Shown: positions 6,335-14,937, numbered from the stretch's first letter. The stretch is 21,051 nt of DNA from an uncultured Jeotgalicoccus sp. (GCA_947631305.1 CANRKV010000007.1:1-21051); one strand, 5' to 3'. Made by a program: numbers and translations. The notes: a model not told the origin generated them from the letters alone.

Positions 6335-8253
6335 TATTTTGCACCCCTTTCTTGTTCTTCAAGATCTCTCAATACTTCTTCCTTAGTTACATAGTAACCA
6401 AGATCATCTTTGAATGAGCGTGTAATCATTGAGATAAATGTAATTGCAAGTCCGATTACAAGTACCCAGAATGCCCAAGGTCTTACAGGTAAGTCTGCTA
6501 CTGCATCGATTGCCCACTCTTTGCCTGAAGCAAAGTACAGTGCACCGAATGAAGCAACGAACAGTCCTAATGACATTACAAATGGAATGATTGAATTGTT
6601 AGGCATGTGGAAATCATCAAGTGATTCCGCCGGAAGCATTTCTCCGTTACCTTCTTTTTTCTCAATCCAGAATGCATCAAGTCCGCGTACTAATGGAATC
6701 TGAGCAAAGTTGTAATACGGTACAGGAAGTGGTAATGACCACTCAAGTGTACGACCGTCACCCCACGGGTCACGTCCAACTTTTTGGTTTTTCGCTACTG
6801 TTATAATAATGTTGATTACTAACACGATAACTCCCAATGCCATTAATCCGGCACCTAAGGATGATATCATATTTGCTGCGTTGTAACCTTGTCCATCCAA
6901 GTATGTGAATACTCGGCGCGGCATTCCCCATAATCCTAAGAAGTGCTGGATAAGGAATGTCATATGGAATCCGATAAAGAATAACCAGAATGTTATTTTT
7001 CCTAGTTTTTCACTTAACATCGTAGCGAACATTAACGGCCAGTAGTAGTGAAGACCTGCAAGTAATGCGAACACCACACCACCAACGATTACGTAGTGGA
7101 AGTGAGCTACGATAAAGTATGAGTCGTGATACTGGTAATCAGCGGGAGCTACTGCCTGCATAATACCAGTTACCCCACCCATAACGAATGACGGGATAAA
7201 TGCTAAAGCGTAGAGCATAGGTGTTGTAAACTCTATACTTCCGCCCCAGATTGTAAAAATCCAGTTGAATATTTTAATACCTGTCGGTACTGCGATTGCC
7301 ATTGTTGCCAATGCGAAAATTGCGTTGGCTGTCGGTCCAAGACCTACTGTAAACATATGGTGTGCCCATACCATGAATCCGAAGAAACCGATAAGCACTG
7401 TTGCGAATACCATTGCTGAGTAACCGAATAAACGTTTACGAGCAAATGTCGAGAATATTTCAGAGAATATCCCGAATGCCGGAAGAATTAAAATATAAAC
7501 TTCCGGGTGACCGAAGATCCAGAATAAATGCTCCCAGATAATCGTATTTCCTCCGGCTTCTACTATAAAGAAGTTGGAGCCGAACATACGGTCAAAGATT
7601 AACAGGAAAAGACCTACTGTTAATGGCGGGAATGCGAAGACAATCAGTACACCTGCAACAAGTGTAGTCCATGTCATAAGCGGCATTCTCATATACGTCA
7701 TACCAGGTGCTCTCATCGTAATAATTGTTGTTACGAAGTTTATACCCGATATTAAAGTACCTGCCCCTGAAACCTGAAGTCCCAGTGCATAGAAGTCAAC
7801 CCCGTGTCCCGGTGATGCAATTGACAGTGATGCGTAGCTTGTCCAGCCCGCATCCGGCGCTCCGCCTAAGAACCATGAAAGGTTAAGGAAGATACCACCA
7901 AAGATAAATAACCAGACACCCAGTGAGTTTAAGAATGGGAATGCTACGTCACGTGCACCAATCTGGAGCGGTACTGTAGCGTTCATAAACGCGAATAACA
8001 GCGGCATCGCTGCCAGGAATATCATCGTTGTTCCGTGCATTGTAATTACTTCGTTAAACAGTCCTGCTGAAAGGAAGTCGTTATTCGGCACTGCAAGCTG
8101 AATACGAATCAGCATTGCTTCGATACCGCCGAGTACGAAGAAGAATCCACCAGCAATTAAATACAGTATTGCAATTTTCTTATGGTCAACGGTTGTCATA
8201 TATTCCCAAATCGTTGCCCAAACACCATTTTTCTTCGCTGTTGCTTGCGACAT
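6334..8253 (-). CDS. ctaD: Cytochrome c oxidase subunit I (heme-copper catalytic subunit)
   Basis: This is the catalytic subunit that reduces oxygen to water and pumps protons across the membrane. The 639-aa protein holds every expected ligand. His73 (TMHG) and His386 bind the low-spin heme. His249 and Tyr253 in GHPEVY form the cross-linked Cu-B site, and His298-His299 are the other Cu-B ligands. His384 in AHFHY binds heme a3. Glu251 in GHPEVY and Lys327 in PTGIK mark the D- and K-channels of an A1-type oxidase. About two extra helices and a charged end follow the usual core, normal for Bacillales. A GGAGG site in the end of ctaC precedes the ATG; the intergenic gap is 2 bp. Confidence 0.97.
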   Translation of the reverse strand: MSQATAKKNGVWATIWEYMTTVDHKKIAILYLIAGGFFFVLGGIEAMLIRIQLAVPNNDFLSAGLFNEVITMHGTTMIFLAAMPLLFAFMNATVPLQIGARDVAFPFLNSLGVWLFIFGGIFLNLSWFLGGAPDAGWTSYASLSIASPGHGVDFYALGLQVSGAGTLISGINFVTTIITMRAPGMTYMRMPLMTWTTLVAGVLIVFAFPPLTVGLFLLIFDRMFGSNFFIVEAGGNTIIWEHLFWIFGHPEVYILILPAFGIFSEIFSTFARKRLFGYSAMVFATVLIGFFGFMVWAHHMFTVGLGPTANAIFALATMAIAVPTGIKIFNWIFTIWGGSIEFTTPMLYALAFIPSFVMGGVTGIMQAVAPADYQYHDSYFIVAHFHYVIVGGVVFALLAGLHYYWPLMFATMLSEKLGKITFWLFFIGFHMTFLIQHFLGLWGMPRRVFTYLDGQGYNAANMISSLGAGLMALGVIVLVINIIITVAKNQKVGRDPWGDGRTLEWSLPLPVPYYNFAQIPLVRGLDAFWIEKKEGNGEMLPAESLDDFHMPNNSIIPFVMSLGLFVASFGALYFASGKEWAIDAVADLPVRPWAFWVLVIGLAITFISMITRSFKDDLGYYVTKEEVLRDLEEQERGAK

Positions 8254-8255
8254 TG

Positions 8256-9389
8256 CTAGTTACCTCCCTCTTCTGACTCTTCATCTGCAGCAGGTTCTCT
8301 TAATTGCGATACATCGCCGGAACCTTCTTCAACTTTAAGTTCCATTAAGTATGATGCTACTGCTTGAATTTCATCGTCAGTTAATTCGTAAGTGCCTGCC
8401 ATCTTGTTATCCGGTTTGAATGACTCAGGATCTTTAATCCATGCTTCAAGGTTTTCCTGATCATGTTCTAAGAATCCAGCGATTAAGTCACGGTCACCGA
8501 AGTTAGTTAAGTTAGGACCCATAGCACCCGGGCTTGTCGGTGTAGCTGCGTGACAACCCATACATGAGTTATTGAAGATTTCTTCACCGCGCTGTGCATC
8601 TTCAGATGAAGCCTGTACAGGTTCTTCAACTGCTTTCATATCTGCAAGCCACTGATCGTACTCTTCTTCAGGTAATGCTTTAACTTTAAAGTCCATTAAT
8701 GCGTGTGACGGTCCGCAAAGCTCAGCACACTTACCGTAGAATAAACGGTCTGCTTCCTGAGATGCTTCATCGTCAAATACTAAGTAGAAGCTGTTAATTC
8801 CATCGATGTTAGTATCCATTTTACCACCGGCAGCTGGTACCCAGAATGAGTGTTTCACATCTGTTCCCTGCAGGTTGAAGTATACTTTTTGATCAGTAGG
8901 AACGACAAGTTCCTGGGCTGTAACTACTTCTTCGTTAGGATATTCAAATTCCCACCAGTACTGATATGCTCTGACGTTGATTACTGTTTCTTCAGAGTTT
9001 ACATTACCTTCAGCATCTGTCATCGCTTCAGTATCTGCCTGCTTAAATACGTAATAAACTGTAGGAACAGCTAAAACGATAAGCAGAAGAATTGGAATTG
9101 ATGTCCAGATAACCTCAAGAGTGTGGTTTCCTGAAACATCTTCAGGTTCGAAATCCTCACCTTTTTTGCTTCTGCGGCTCTTCATAACTGCGATAGTGAA
9201 CAATACAGTAACTACTGCGATAACAAGCAGCATAATAATGATTGATAATACCATTAAGTTAAACTGTTCTTGTCCAACTTCACCCGCAGGTCTCAAGGTA
9301 CTTAATTCATTAGTACCACAACCGGCAAGGAAAAGAGTAAGAGCAGAAACTAGTAATAGTGCCTTACCTTTAAGAAAACTTAAATTCAT
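8256..9389 (-). CDS. ctaC: Cytochrome c oxidase subunit II with fused cytochrome c domain
   Basis: Subunit II takes electrons from cytochrome c and passes them through Cu-A to subunit I. The 377-aa product starts with a lipoprotein signal (LAGC, Cys24), followed by two membrane helices (about 43-69 and 93-115). The cupredoxin domain contains His180, then CAELCGPSH with Cys221, Cys225, His229 and later Met232 as Cu-A ligands. A cytochrome c domain follows with CMGCH (276-280); Met330 is a likely axial heme ligand. The last residues are an acidic tail. The covalent heme makes this a caa3, not a quinol, oxidase. S. aureus, as I recall, uses only quinol oxidases, so this is a clear difference. 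Confidence 0.96.
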   Translation of the reverse strand: MNLSFLKGKALLLVSALTLFLAGCGTNELSTLRPAGEVGQEQFNLMVLSIIIMLLVIAVVTVLFTIAVMKSRRSKKGEDFEPEDVSGNHTLEVIWTSIPILLLIVLAVPTVYYVFKQADTEAMTDAEGNVNSEETVINVRAYQYWWEFEYPNEEVVTAQELVVPTDQKVYFNLQGTDVKHSFWVPAAGGKMDTNIDGINSFYLVFDDEASQEADRLFYGKCAELCGPSHALMDFKVKALPEEEYDQWLADMKAVEEPVQASSEDAQRGEEIFNNSCMGCHAATPTSPGAMGPNLTNFGDRDLIAGFLEHDQENLEAWIKDPESFKPDNKMAGTYELTDDEIQAVASYLMELKVEEGSGDVSQLREPAADEESEEGGN

Positions 9390-9419
9390 TGTTAGACCCC
9401 TCTTTCATTCATTTACTTT

Positions 9420-10340
9420 TTAAATATTCACAAGTAAGCCGGCTACGATAATCATGACGAAAAATATCACGACGTAGTTGAGTGAAAAGACAAATATTCG
9501 CCCGGCATAGCGATTATAGTCTGTAATCCGTTTGAACTGGTTAACACTTAAATAAAACCAGATAACGTTAAGCACGGTTGTCAGTGCAACAAACCACATA
9601 CCAAGTTCAAACATCATAAGTGGTGTGAACAAAAGAAGTGCCACCCAAAAAATAATGGAGTTTCTAGTGCGAACATTTCCCTTCACGGAAGGAAGCATCG
9701 GAATACCAGCCTCTTTGTACTCATCGCTGCGTCTTATGGCAAGTGCATAGAAATGAGGCATTTGCCATATGAACATTACGATAAACATTGACCACGCTAA
9801 CATATGTAGATTAGGCTCAAATACTGCCCAGCCTATTAGCGGAGGCATTGCTCCGGGAATTGCTCCTATAATTGTGTTTGAGACAAGATGTCTTTTTGCA
9901 AAAATCGAATATACAACTGCGTAACCAAACGCTGCGGTTAAGCCTAGAACTCCAACAGTCGTGTTGATTAAAAACAACATTGCCAGACCGATTCCAAACA
10001 TCGAAAATCCGATAGTCAGAATCTCTTTGCCTGAAAATGTTCCGTCAATACTCGGTCTTTCCAGTTTCGACTTCATCAGCCGGTCAATATCTCTGTCATA
10101 GAAATTATTAAGGGCACAAACGCCTCCGATGACTAGTGTCGTACCTAGAAGCATCAACAGCATGACAGGAATCGCTTCGAAAAATGAAATGTTATAATAC
10201 ATAACAGCAAAAAAGCCAGCTGCGAATGCAGGTATTAAGTTCGCTTTAATTATGCCATCCTTGATGAGTGTTTTAACTGCTTTCAGTTTTTTGCTGCGTG
10301 CTGTTTGATGTACCTCTTGCTGGTATACATCACTGTGCAT
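9420..10340 (-). CDS. ctaB: Protoheme IX farnesyltransferase (heme O synthase)
   Basis: CtaB attaches a farnesyl group to heme B, giving heme O, the precursor of heme A. The 306-aa membrane protein belongs to the UbiA family, with about nine helices. The prenyl-diphosphate/Mg-binding motif NNFYDRDID is at residues 78-86 and is followed by MKSKLERP. A second polar loop around RRSDEYKEAGIPMLP is also typical. The ATG follows a GGGGGC-type site. It is the first gene of the ctaBCDEF operon, 30 bp before ctaC, and is divergent from ctaA, as in B. subtilis. Confidence 0.95.
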   Translation of the reverse strand: MHSDVYQQEVHQTARSKKLKAVKTLIKDGIIKANLIPAFAAGFFAVMYYNISFFEAIPVMLLMLLGTTLVIGGVCALNNFYDRDIDRLMKSKLERPSIDGTFSGKEILTIGFSMFGIGLAMLFLINTTVGVLGLTAAFGYAVVYSIFAKRHLVSNTIIGAIPGAMPPLIGWAVFEPNLHMLAWSMFIVMFIWQMPHFYALAIRRSDEYKEAGIPMLPSVKGNVRTRNSIIFWVALLLFTPLMMFELGMWFVALTTVLNVIWFYLSVNQFKRITDYNRYAGRIFVFSLNYVVIFFVMIIVAGLLVNI

Positions 10341-10659
10341 CTATACGCCCCCTTTCATAAACAAACACATTTACCTTTAATAATAGATTATCCCGGTCAC
10401 ATTTTCTATACATATTTGAAATAAAATTGTTACTTTTTGCATTGTTCATGAATTATTCATCAATATGCCTCATTATGATACGGGTTCTGCTTTATACTCA
10501 TAAGAGTATGGTATGAATCTCTACACTAGTTAATTTTACCATAGTTTTATAAATTGTTAAGAGCTATTCAAAACTTTGCACATTGCAAAGAATGTTATTC
10601 TAATATATATTTATAATTTGTATAGCGAACAGAAACGTGATTGTTTGAGGTGTTGCATT
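10341..10659. promoter_or_regulatory. Divergent ctaB/ctaA regulatory region with three dyads
   Basis: This 319-bp gap holds no gene but several signals. A minus-strand promoter candidate for ctaB reads GTAACA (10433-10428), 17 bp, TATAGA (10410-10405). The perfect 13-nt palindrome ATGAATTATTCAT (10448-10460) sits just upstream of that -35. A second dyad, ATACTC/GAGTAT, lies at 10494-10509. A third, CTTTGCA-CAT-TGCAAAG (10574-10590), overlaps the -35 of a plus-strand promoter TTGCAC (10576-10581), 17 bp, TCTAAT (10599-10604) for ctaA. Positions suggest activation on the ctaB side and repression on the ctaA side. This is inference; no known regulator's box was matched. Confidence 0.55.
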
Positions 10660-11559
10660 TTGTATAGAAATTTAAAGATTGTAGCAATAATTACGACACT
10701 GATCATGGTCTTTGTACAGATTGGTGGCGCACTTGTTACAAAAACAGGTTCTGAAGACGGCTGCGGAGAAACATGGCCGCTTTGTCACGGTCAGCTTATT
10801 CCTAAAGACTGGCCGCTCGACACAATTATCGAACTCGCACACCGTGGAGTTTCAGGTATTGCTATTATCTTCCTATTAATATTAGGTTATATGGCATGGA
10901 AACAAATTGGACATGTTCGGGAAGCTAAATTCCTCATCTATCTGTCACTCAGCTTTATCCTGATCCAGTCATTGATTGGCGCAGCAGCTGTAATTGGTAT
11001 TTGGGAAGGCGACTTCGTACTTGCAGCCCATTTTGGTATTTCATTAATTTGTTTTGCAGCAGTATTCCTGCTGACAATACTTATTTTTGAAGTCTCACAC
11101 GGCGTTCATGAACGTAAAATTTATGTCAGTCCATTTTTAAGATATAACACGATATTACTTACCATCTACATATATTTTGTTATCTACAGCGGAGCGCTGG
11201 TCAGACACACCGACTCTTCACTTGCATGTACTGAATGGCCGCACTGTATGCCGGGAGAAATACTGCCGGGCAACTTTTATCAGGCCGTACAGATGGGACA
11301 TAGATTCCTTGTCGGGATCTTAGCGATATGGATGCTGTTAATCCTCATTCATGTGCTGCGCAACTACAGTAATTCTCCGGTTATTAGAAAAGGATGGATT
11401 ATTGCATTTATTCTCCTGATGACACAAGTTTTAACAGGTATGCTGGCAGTAATTACTAAGGTAAATATTTTCATTGCATTGTTCCACGCATTGTTTATTA
11501 CACTGCTGTTCGGACTGCTCTGCTACTTCATTATGCTGTTATCGAGAAATAAAGATTAA
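10660..11559 (+). CDS. ctaA: Heme A synthase
   Basis: CtaA oxidises the C8 methyl of heme O to the formyl group of heme A in the membrane. The 299-aa product has eight membrane helices in two homologous halves. The four heme-ligand histidines are His61 (ELAHRG), His124 (LAAHFG), His214 (QMGHRF) and His276 (LFHALF). Two extracytoplasmic cysteine pairs, Cys35/Cys42 and Cys190/Cys196, match the B. subtilis type. The start is TTG at 10660, seven bases after GAGGTG; the frame is open to 10576, but that extension is not hydrophobic in the CtaA pattern and would run into the promoter. A strong terminator follows. Confidence 0.94.
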   Translation: MYRNLKIVAIITTLIMVFVQIGGALVTKTGSEDGCGETWPLCHGQLIPKDWPLDTIIELAHRGVSGIAIIFLLILGYMAWKQIGHVREAKFLIYLSLSFILIQSLIGAAAVIGIWEGDFVLAAHFGISLICFAAVFLLTILIFEVSHGVHERKIYVSPFLRYNTILLTIYIYFVIYSGALVRHTDSSLACTEWPHCMPGEILPGNFYQAVQMGHRFLVGILAIWMLLILIHVLRNYSNSPVIRKGWIIAFILLMTQVLTGMLAVITKVNIFIALFHALFITLLFGLLCYFIMLLSRNKD

Positions 11560-11564
11560 AACTG

Positions 11565-11602
11565 AATTCCCGTCAATCTTCGGATTGACGGGAATTTTTT
11601 TA
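11565..11602 (+). terminator. Terminator of ctaA with a UUCG loop
   Basis: A perfect 14-bp stem (AATTCCCGTCAATC, 11565-11578, with 11583-11596) is closed by a TTCG tetraloop. A T tract follows. It lies just after the ctaA stop. Confidence 0.95.
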
Positions 11603-11675
11603 TTTCACTACATAACTTTATCTATTTGGGGTATTGATTCATAATAATTTAAGTTTTACTTAAGGAGATGTATTC

Positions 11676-12677
11676 ATGAAAGATATATTCTCTCTGCTTA
11701 AACAAGGCAGCATGTCTGCACTGACTGCAGCAATTGTAAACTTTATTCTTGCCGGGCTTAAAGGCCTCGCCTTTTTATTTACAGCAAACGTCGCGATGTT
11801 CGCTGAAATGATGCACTCTCTCGGGGACGCCATTAACCAGCTTTTTGTATTTACAGGCTCGAGTCTCGCAAAGAAAGCTCCTACTAAAAGATTTCCGTTC
11901 GGTTTCGGCAGACTGGTCAACCTCGTCTGTCTGTTTGCGATAATTATTGTCGCGATACTTTCTTACGAAACTGTCAGAGAAGGTATTCATCATATTATCG
12001 AACCGCTGCCGACAGAAACTGACACTGCAATGCTGCTGATTAACATCGGCGTGCTTGCAATTGCAGTTGTACTTGAAAGTTTTGTGCTGTATAAAGCAGG
12101 TAAAGAACTGCTGCAGCAGGCTGAACAGCCATATGACGGCATTAAGCCGCTGACTTTAAGCTACAAATATATGAACCGGGCAAAACCTGCGACTAAACTG
12201 GTATTTTTAGAAGATACCGTTGCTACAGTAGGTGCACTGCTTGCCATTATCGGTATATTAATTGGACGATTTACAGGACTGGCACAATCTGAAGGTATCG
12301 TTTCTGTAATCATCGGACTCATGATGTTCTACATCGTTTACAAAGTATTCATGGAAAATGCAGCAGGTGTGCTCGGTGAGAGTGATCCTCAGATGGAACA
12401 GCGCATCTCTCAAATTGTTTTAAGACATGATGATATTAAAGATATCCAGAAACTTATCGTGTTAAAAGAAGGTGACGCTCTCCACGTTGAAGTCGTTGCA
12501 GAAATCGCTCCGGATTTAACTGTTAAATATACTAATGAATTACGCGATGATATTGAAGCACTTATATTGAAACAAAACCATATTGGTGATGTTAACATAG
12601 AATTTGAAGTCGATAACGGCCACCGTTCATGGCCTGAAACGCAAGTTCAGCTCGATAATATAACAGGTAAAAAATAA
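11676..12677 (+). CDS. Cation diffusion facilitator (CDF) family transporter
   Basis: CDF proteins export divalent metal ions such as Zn, Fe or Mn in exchange for protons; the ion here cannot be told. The 333-aa product has about six membrane helices. The second holds EMMHSLGDAINQ (His47, Asp51), the metal site of the family, and the fifth holds FLEDTVATVG (Glu179, Asp180). After about residue 235 a cytosolic C-terminal domain begins (HDDIKDIQKLIVLKEGDALHVEVV), with the ferredoxin-like pattern of the CDF dimerisation domain. The helices most resemble the YdbO/ZnT9-like clade. AAGGAG precedes the ATG. It is monocistronic between two terminators and occupies the place of pycA in the S. aureus order I recall. 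Confidence 0.88.
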   Translation: MKDIFSLLKQGSMSALTAAIVNFILAGLKGLAFLFTANVAMFAEMMHSLGDAINQLFVFTGSSLAKKAPTKRFPFGFGRLVNLVCLFAIIIVAILSYETVREGIHHIIEPLPTETDTAMLLINIGVLAIAVVLESFVLYKAGKELLQQAEQPYDGIKPLTLSYKYMNRAKPATKLVFLEDTVATVGALLAIIGILIGRFTGLAQSEGIVSVIIGLMMFYIVYKVFMENAAGVLGESDPQMEQRISQIVLRHDDIKDIQKLIVLKEGDALHVEVVAEIAPDLTVKYTNELRDDIEALILKQNHIGDVNIEFEVDNGHRSWPETQVQLDNITGKK

Positions 12678-12693
12678 TAAATCTTTAAAAAAT

Positions 12694-12741
12694 AAAACCT
12701 TCGGACATTAAAATTCATTTTAATGTCCGAAGGTTTTTTTA
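12694..12741. terminator. Bidirectional terminator between the CDF gene and ftsW
   Basis: A perfect 20-bp stem (12694-12713 with 12718-12737) has a TTCA loop and T tracts on both strands. It serves the convergent CDF gene and ftsW (stop at 12748). Confidence 0.95.
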
Positions 12742-12747
12742 TTATTC

Positions 12748-13929
12748 TTATTTACTTTTAAGTTCAATTTCTTTCTGCTTAACATGTTTCGCTGCAATTA
12801 TAAGCAGACCGATTGCAATCGATACACTGAGAAACGATGATCCGCCGTAACTTAGCAGCGGCAGCGGCACACCTGTCAGAGGAATAATCTTCGAAATTCC
12901 GCCCACATTTATAAATACCTGCATCGTAATATACATCGCGACACCGATACATACAATTCTGTAAAATGTATCCGTAGAGCGGTGGGCGTAAGTTAACGCC
13001 TTAACGATAATAATTAAGTACAGTATTACGATTAACAGCACACCTATCAGACCGAGTTCTTCTGCAATTACCGCCATTATAAAGTCAGTATGCGGCTCGG
13101 GCAGATAACCAAGTTTGATAATACCGTTACCGATTCCCGTACCAAACAGCCCGCCGTGCGAAATCGCAATAAGTGAATTCGTCAGCTGATAGCCCGTCCC
13201 CATCGGGTCATTAAACGGATGGAAGAACGTTTCAATACGGTGCATCTGATACGCGGACAGCACAGAGCCTTTAACAAGATATGTAATTCCTGCCACCATA
13301 CCCATTGCAAGTGTCCCGAGCAATGCAGACCAGCCCAGTACTTTGAATGGAATTCTGACATATAAAAACATACTGAGTATAATTGACGCAATTACAAGCC
13401 ATGTCCCCATATCATTTATCAGTACCAGGCCTGATATAACAAGAATGAAAACCAGCGGGAATATACTCGAATAGTCGTCGTTGCTGATCCGTTTTTCCCG
13501 CCTTGAATATATGTAGGCCAGATATAGTATCGCAACGACTTTAAAGAACTCCGATGACTGCAGCCCGAAAGCACCAAAACTGATCCAGTTACGCTGTCCG
13601 TTAACCTCGGTTCCAAAGAACATAGTGATTAAGAGCAGTATTACAATCCCGACAAGCATTAAAAGCTGTACGCCTTTCATTTTGAAAAAGTTGCCGCTCA
13701 TAAAATACGTCATAAAGAACACGATGCTGAATCCCAGTGCTATAAACATCAGGTGCCTTATATAGTAATGTTCAGAATTTCCTTCGTTCATCTGTGCCGG
13801 TACCATACTTGCACTGTAAACCATGACAAGACCAATGAGTGACAGTGCAACATATGCGATTAGTATTAAAAAATCCACGTATTTGGAATACGATTTTACA
13901 TAGTTGAAGAAATTTTTTATAAATTGCAC
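12748..13929 (-). CDS. ftsW: Peptidoglycan glycosyltransferase FtsW
   Basis: FtsW polymerises lipid II into glycan strands at the division septum, together with a class B penicillin-binding protein. The 393-aa SEDS protein has about ten membrane helices. Conserved parts are GQRNWISFGAFGLQSSEFFK (residues 111-130), GYQLTNSLIAISHGGLFGTG followed by the catalytic Asp282 in EPHTDF, and the late PLLSYGGSS. The start is GTG at 13929, after AGGGA. Context (next to ylaN, in a non-rod Staphylococcaceae genome) favours FtsW over RodA or SpoVE. A terminator-like hairpin lies 21 bp before the start codon. Confidence 0.9.
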   Translation of the reverse strand: MQFIKNFFNYVKSYSKYVDFLILIAYVALSLIGLVMVYSASMVPAQMNEGNSEHYYIRHLMFIALGFSIVFFMTYFMSGNFFKMKGVQLLMLVGIVILLLITMFFGTEVNGQRNWISFGAFGLQSSEFFKVVAILYLAYIYSRREKRISNDDYSSIFPLVFILVISGLVLINDMGTWLVIASIILSMFLYVRIPFKVLGWSALLGTLAMGMVAGITYLVKGSVLSAYQMHRIETFFHPFNDPMGTGYQLTNSLIAISHGGLFGTGIGNGIIKLGYLPEPHTDFIMAVIAEELGLIGVLLIVILYLIIIVKALTYAHRSTDTFYRIVCIGVAMYITMQVFINVGGISKIIPLTGVPLPLLSYGGSSFLSVSIAIGLLIIAAKHVKQKEIELKSK

Positions 13930-13944
13930 GCCTGTTCCCTCATT

Positions 13945-13975
13945 TAAAAAAGTCTAAAGAAATATTCTTTAGACT
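13945..13975 (-). terminator. Hairpin overlapping the ylaN stop, upstream of ftsW
   Basis: AGTCTAAAGAA (13951-13961) pairs perfectly with TTCTTTAGACT (13965-13975) around a 3-nt loop. On the minus strand it is followed by six T. The stem contains the ylaN stop codon (13971-13969). Only 21 bp remain before the ftsW GTG, so ftsW must be read through it or from a promoter inside ylaN. Confidence 0.75.
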
Positions 13976-14259
13976 CGATTCTTTTCTTTTTCCATATATG
14001 CTTCGTGTACTTTGGATACTTCAACTTCAAGATGATCCAGAATAGCACGGCCGTCTTGTGCGTCAACTAAGCCAAGTCTCACTGCAAAATTTATTTCTTT
14101 CGATAAGCCGAACATTTGTGTATCCAGTACTTCTTCAAACACAGGACACTGGGGCATCGTTAAATTTTCCATTTGAACTTCGATTAGTTGGAGAATTCTA
14201 TCGGCGTCTTTATCTAATTGGTCATAAGCAATTTTACTCATTTGTTTTTCAGCAGACAC
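13969..14259 (-). CDS. ylaN: YlaN family protein
   Basis: YlaN is a small cytosolic protein of Firmicutes linked to iron homeostasis and reported to interact with Fur; it is needed under low iron. The 96-aa helical product matches the family closely. Conserved pieces are LDKDADRILQLI, ENLTMPQCPVFEEVLDTQMF and GLSKEINFAVRLGLVD. The start is GTG at 14259 after GAGGGG; an ATG six codons later has no ribosome site of its own. A clear promoter lies upstream. It precedes ftsW as in staphylococci. Confidence 0.93.
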   Translation of the reverse strand: MSAEKQMSKIAYDQLDKDADRILQLIEVQMENLTMPQCPVFEEVLDTQMFGLSKEINFAVRLGLVDAQDGRAILDHLEVEVSKVHEAYMEKEKNRV

Positions 14260-14289
14260 GCGGTTCCCCCCTCATTTACTCTTCATAAA

Positions 14290-14318
14290 ATTTTATCTCA
14301 ACAATCATAAAAAAGCAA
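14290..14318 (-). promoter_or_regulatory. Probable promoter of ylaN
   Basis: On the minus strand TTGCTT (14318-14313), a 17-bp spacer and TAAAAT (14295-14290) form a sigma-A-like promoter 31 bp before the ylaN start. Confidence 0.55.
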
Positions 14319-14381
14319 GTGACATCCAGAAACAGAATAGTTAACGTTTCATCATCTATTGTATAATTTTATCGTAAACTT

Positions 14382-14390
14382 TGCTATAAT
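14382..14390 (+). promoter_or_regulatory. Extended -10 promoter of the 161-aa gene
   Basis: TG-C-TATAAT is a perfect extended -10 element 24 bp before the start codon. No strong -35 is seen at 17 bp, as is common for extended -10 promoters. Confidence 0.55.
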
Positions 14391-14414
14391 TTCTAAGCAA
14401 AGGGAGAGATATTA

Positions 14415-14900
14415 ATGATAATACAACTTACTGGGAATGTACGCTACCAAATTACTCTGGATCCATCGACGTGGATATTCGATGACCGTAAAATCAAAAT
14501 AGAAGATTTACTGTCTCAGACAGCGGATGGTGAAGAAATCACATTCAATGATGAGACTGAGTGGAACCGTCAGATTATCGAAGGGGAAACAAAGCCGCCT
14601 ACACTTAAATCTGAAAAGAAACATAAGAAAAGTGAACTTCTTGAAAGTTCATTTGTAATCAATCTTGCACCTTTTCTTGAATATGCCGAGGCCTTTGAAG
14701 ATGAAAATTCAAAAATTGTTTTTGTACATAACGACGGTGAAACGGAACTTTTATATAAAGACCGCGAAACATTTTACGCGCACTTCTCAAATAAAGGCAA
14801 ACGCCTGCATGAAGATGGATTGTTCGATTTATTAGTCGTCGGTGAAGACGGCATTGAGCAGCAGCGTCTCGTTTACGTTACTAAAATAGAATTCAAATAA
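14415..14900 (+). CDS. Conserved hypothetical protein, 161 aa
   Basis: I do not recognise a named domain. An uncharacterised gene lies near ylaN in other staphylococci as I recall, and it could correspond to YlaL of B. subtilis, but the sequence alone does not prove this. The product is soluble and acidic, with beta-rich ends (MIIQLTGNVRYQITLDPSTWIF; LVYVTKIEF), a Lys-rich linker near residue 68 (KSEKKHKKSE) and an alpha/beta middle containing FVHNDGETELLYKDRETFYAHF. There is no signal peptide or metal motif. A good AAGGGAG site and an extended -10 promoter precede it, and it shares a bidirectional terminator with the convergent ylaH-like gene. Confidence 0.78.
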   Translation: MIIQLTGNVRYQITLDPSTWIFDDRKIKIEDLLSQTADGEEITFNDETEWNRQIIEGETKPPTLKSEKKHKKSELLESSFVINLAPFLEYAEAFEDENSKIVFVHNDGETELLYKDRETFYAHFSNKGKRLHEDGLFDLLVVGEDGIEQQRLVYVTKIEFK

Positions 14901-14901
14901 A

Positions 14902-14934
14902 AAAAAACCGCGAACATAATGTTCGCGGTTTTTT
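14902..14934. terminator. Bidirectional terminator between the 161-aa gene and the ylaH-like gene
   Basis: A 15-bp perfect stem (14902-14916 with 14920-14934, core ACCGCGAACA) has a 3-nt loop and A/T tracts on both flanks. It begins one base after the stop of the plus-strand gene and ends 3 bp before the minus-strand stop. Confidence 0.93.
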
Positions 14935-14937
14935 CTG

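Noticed and set aside
10576..10659. Start of ctaA at the ATG at 10576
   Set aside because: This would place the start inside the dyad and the promoter and add 28 residues unlike other CtaA proteins. The TTG at 10660 has a well-placed ribosome site.
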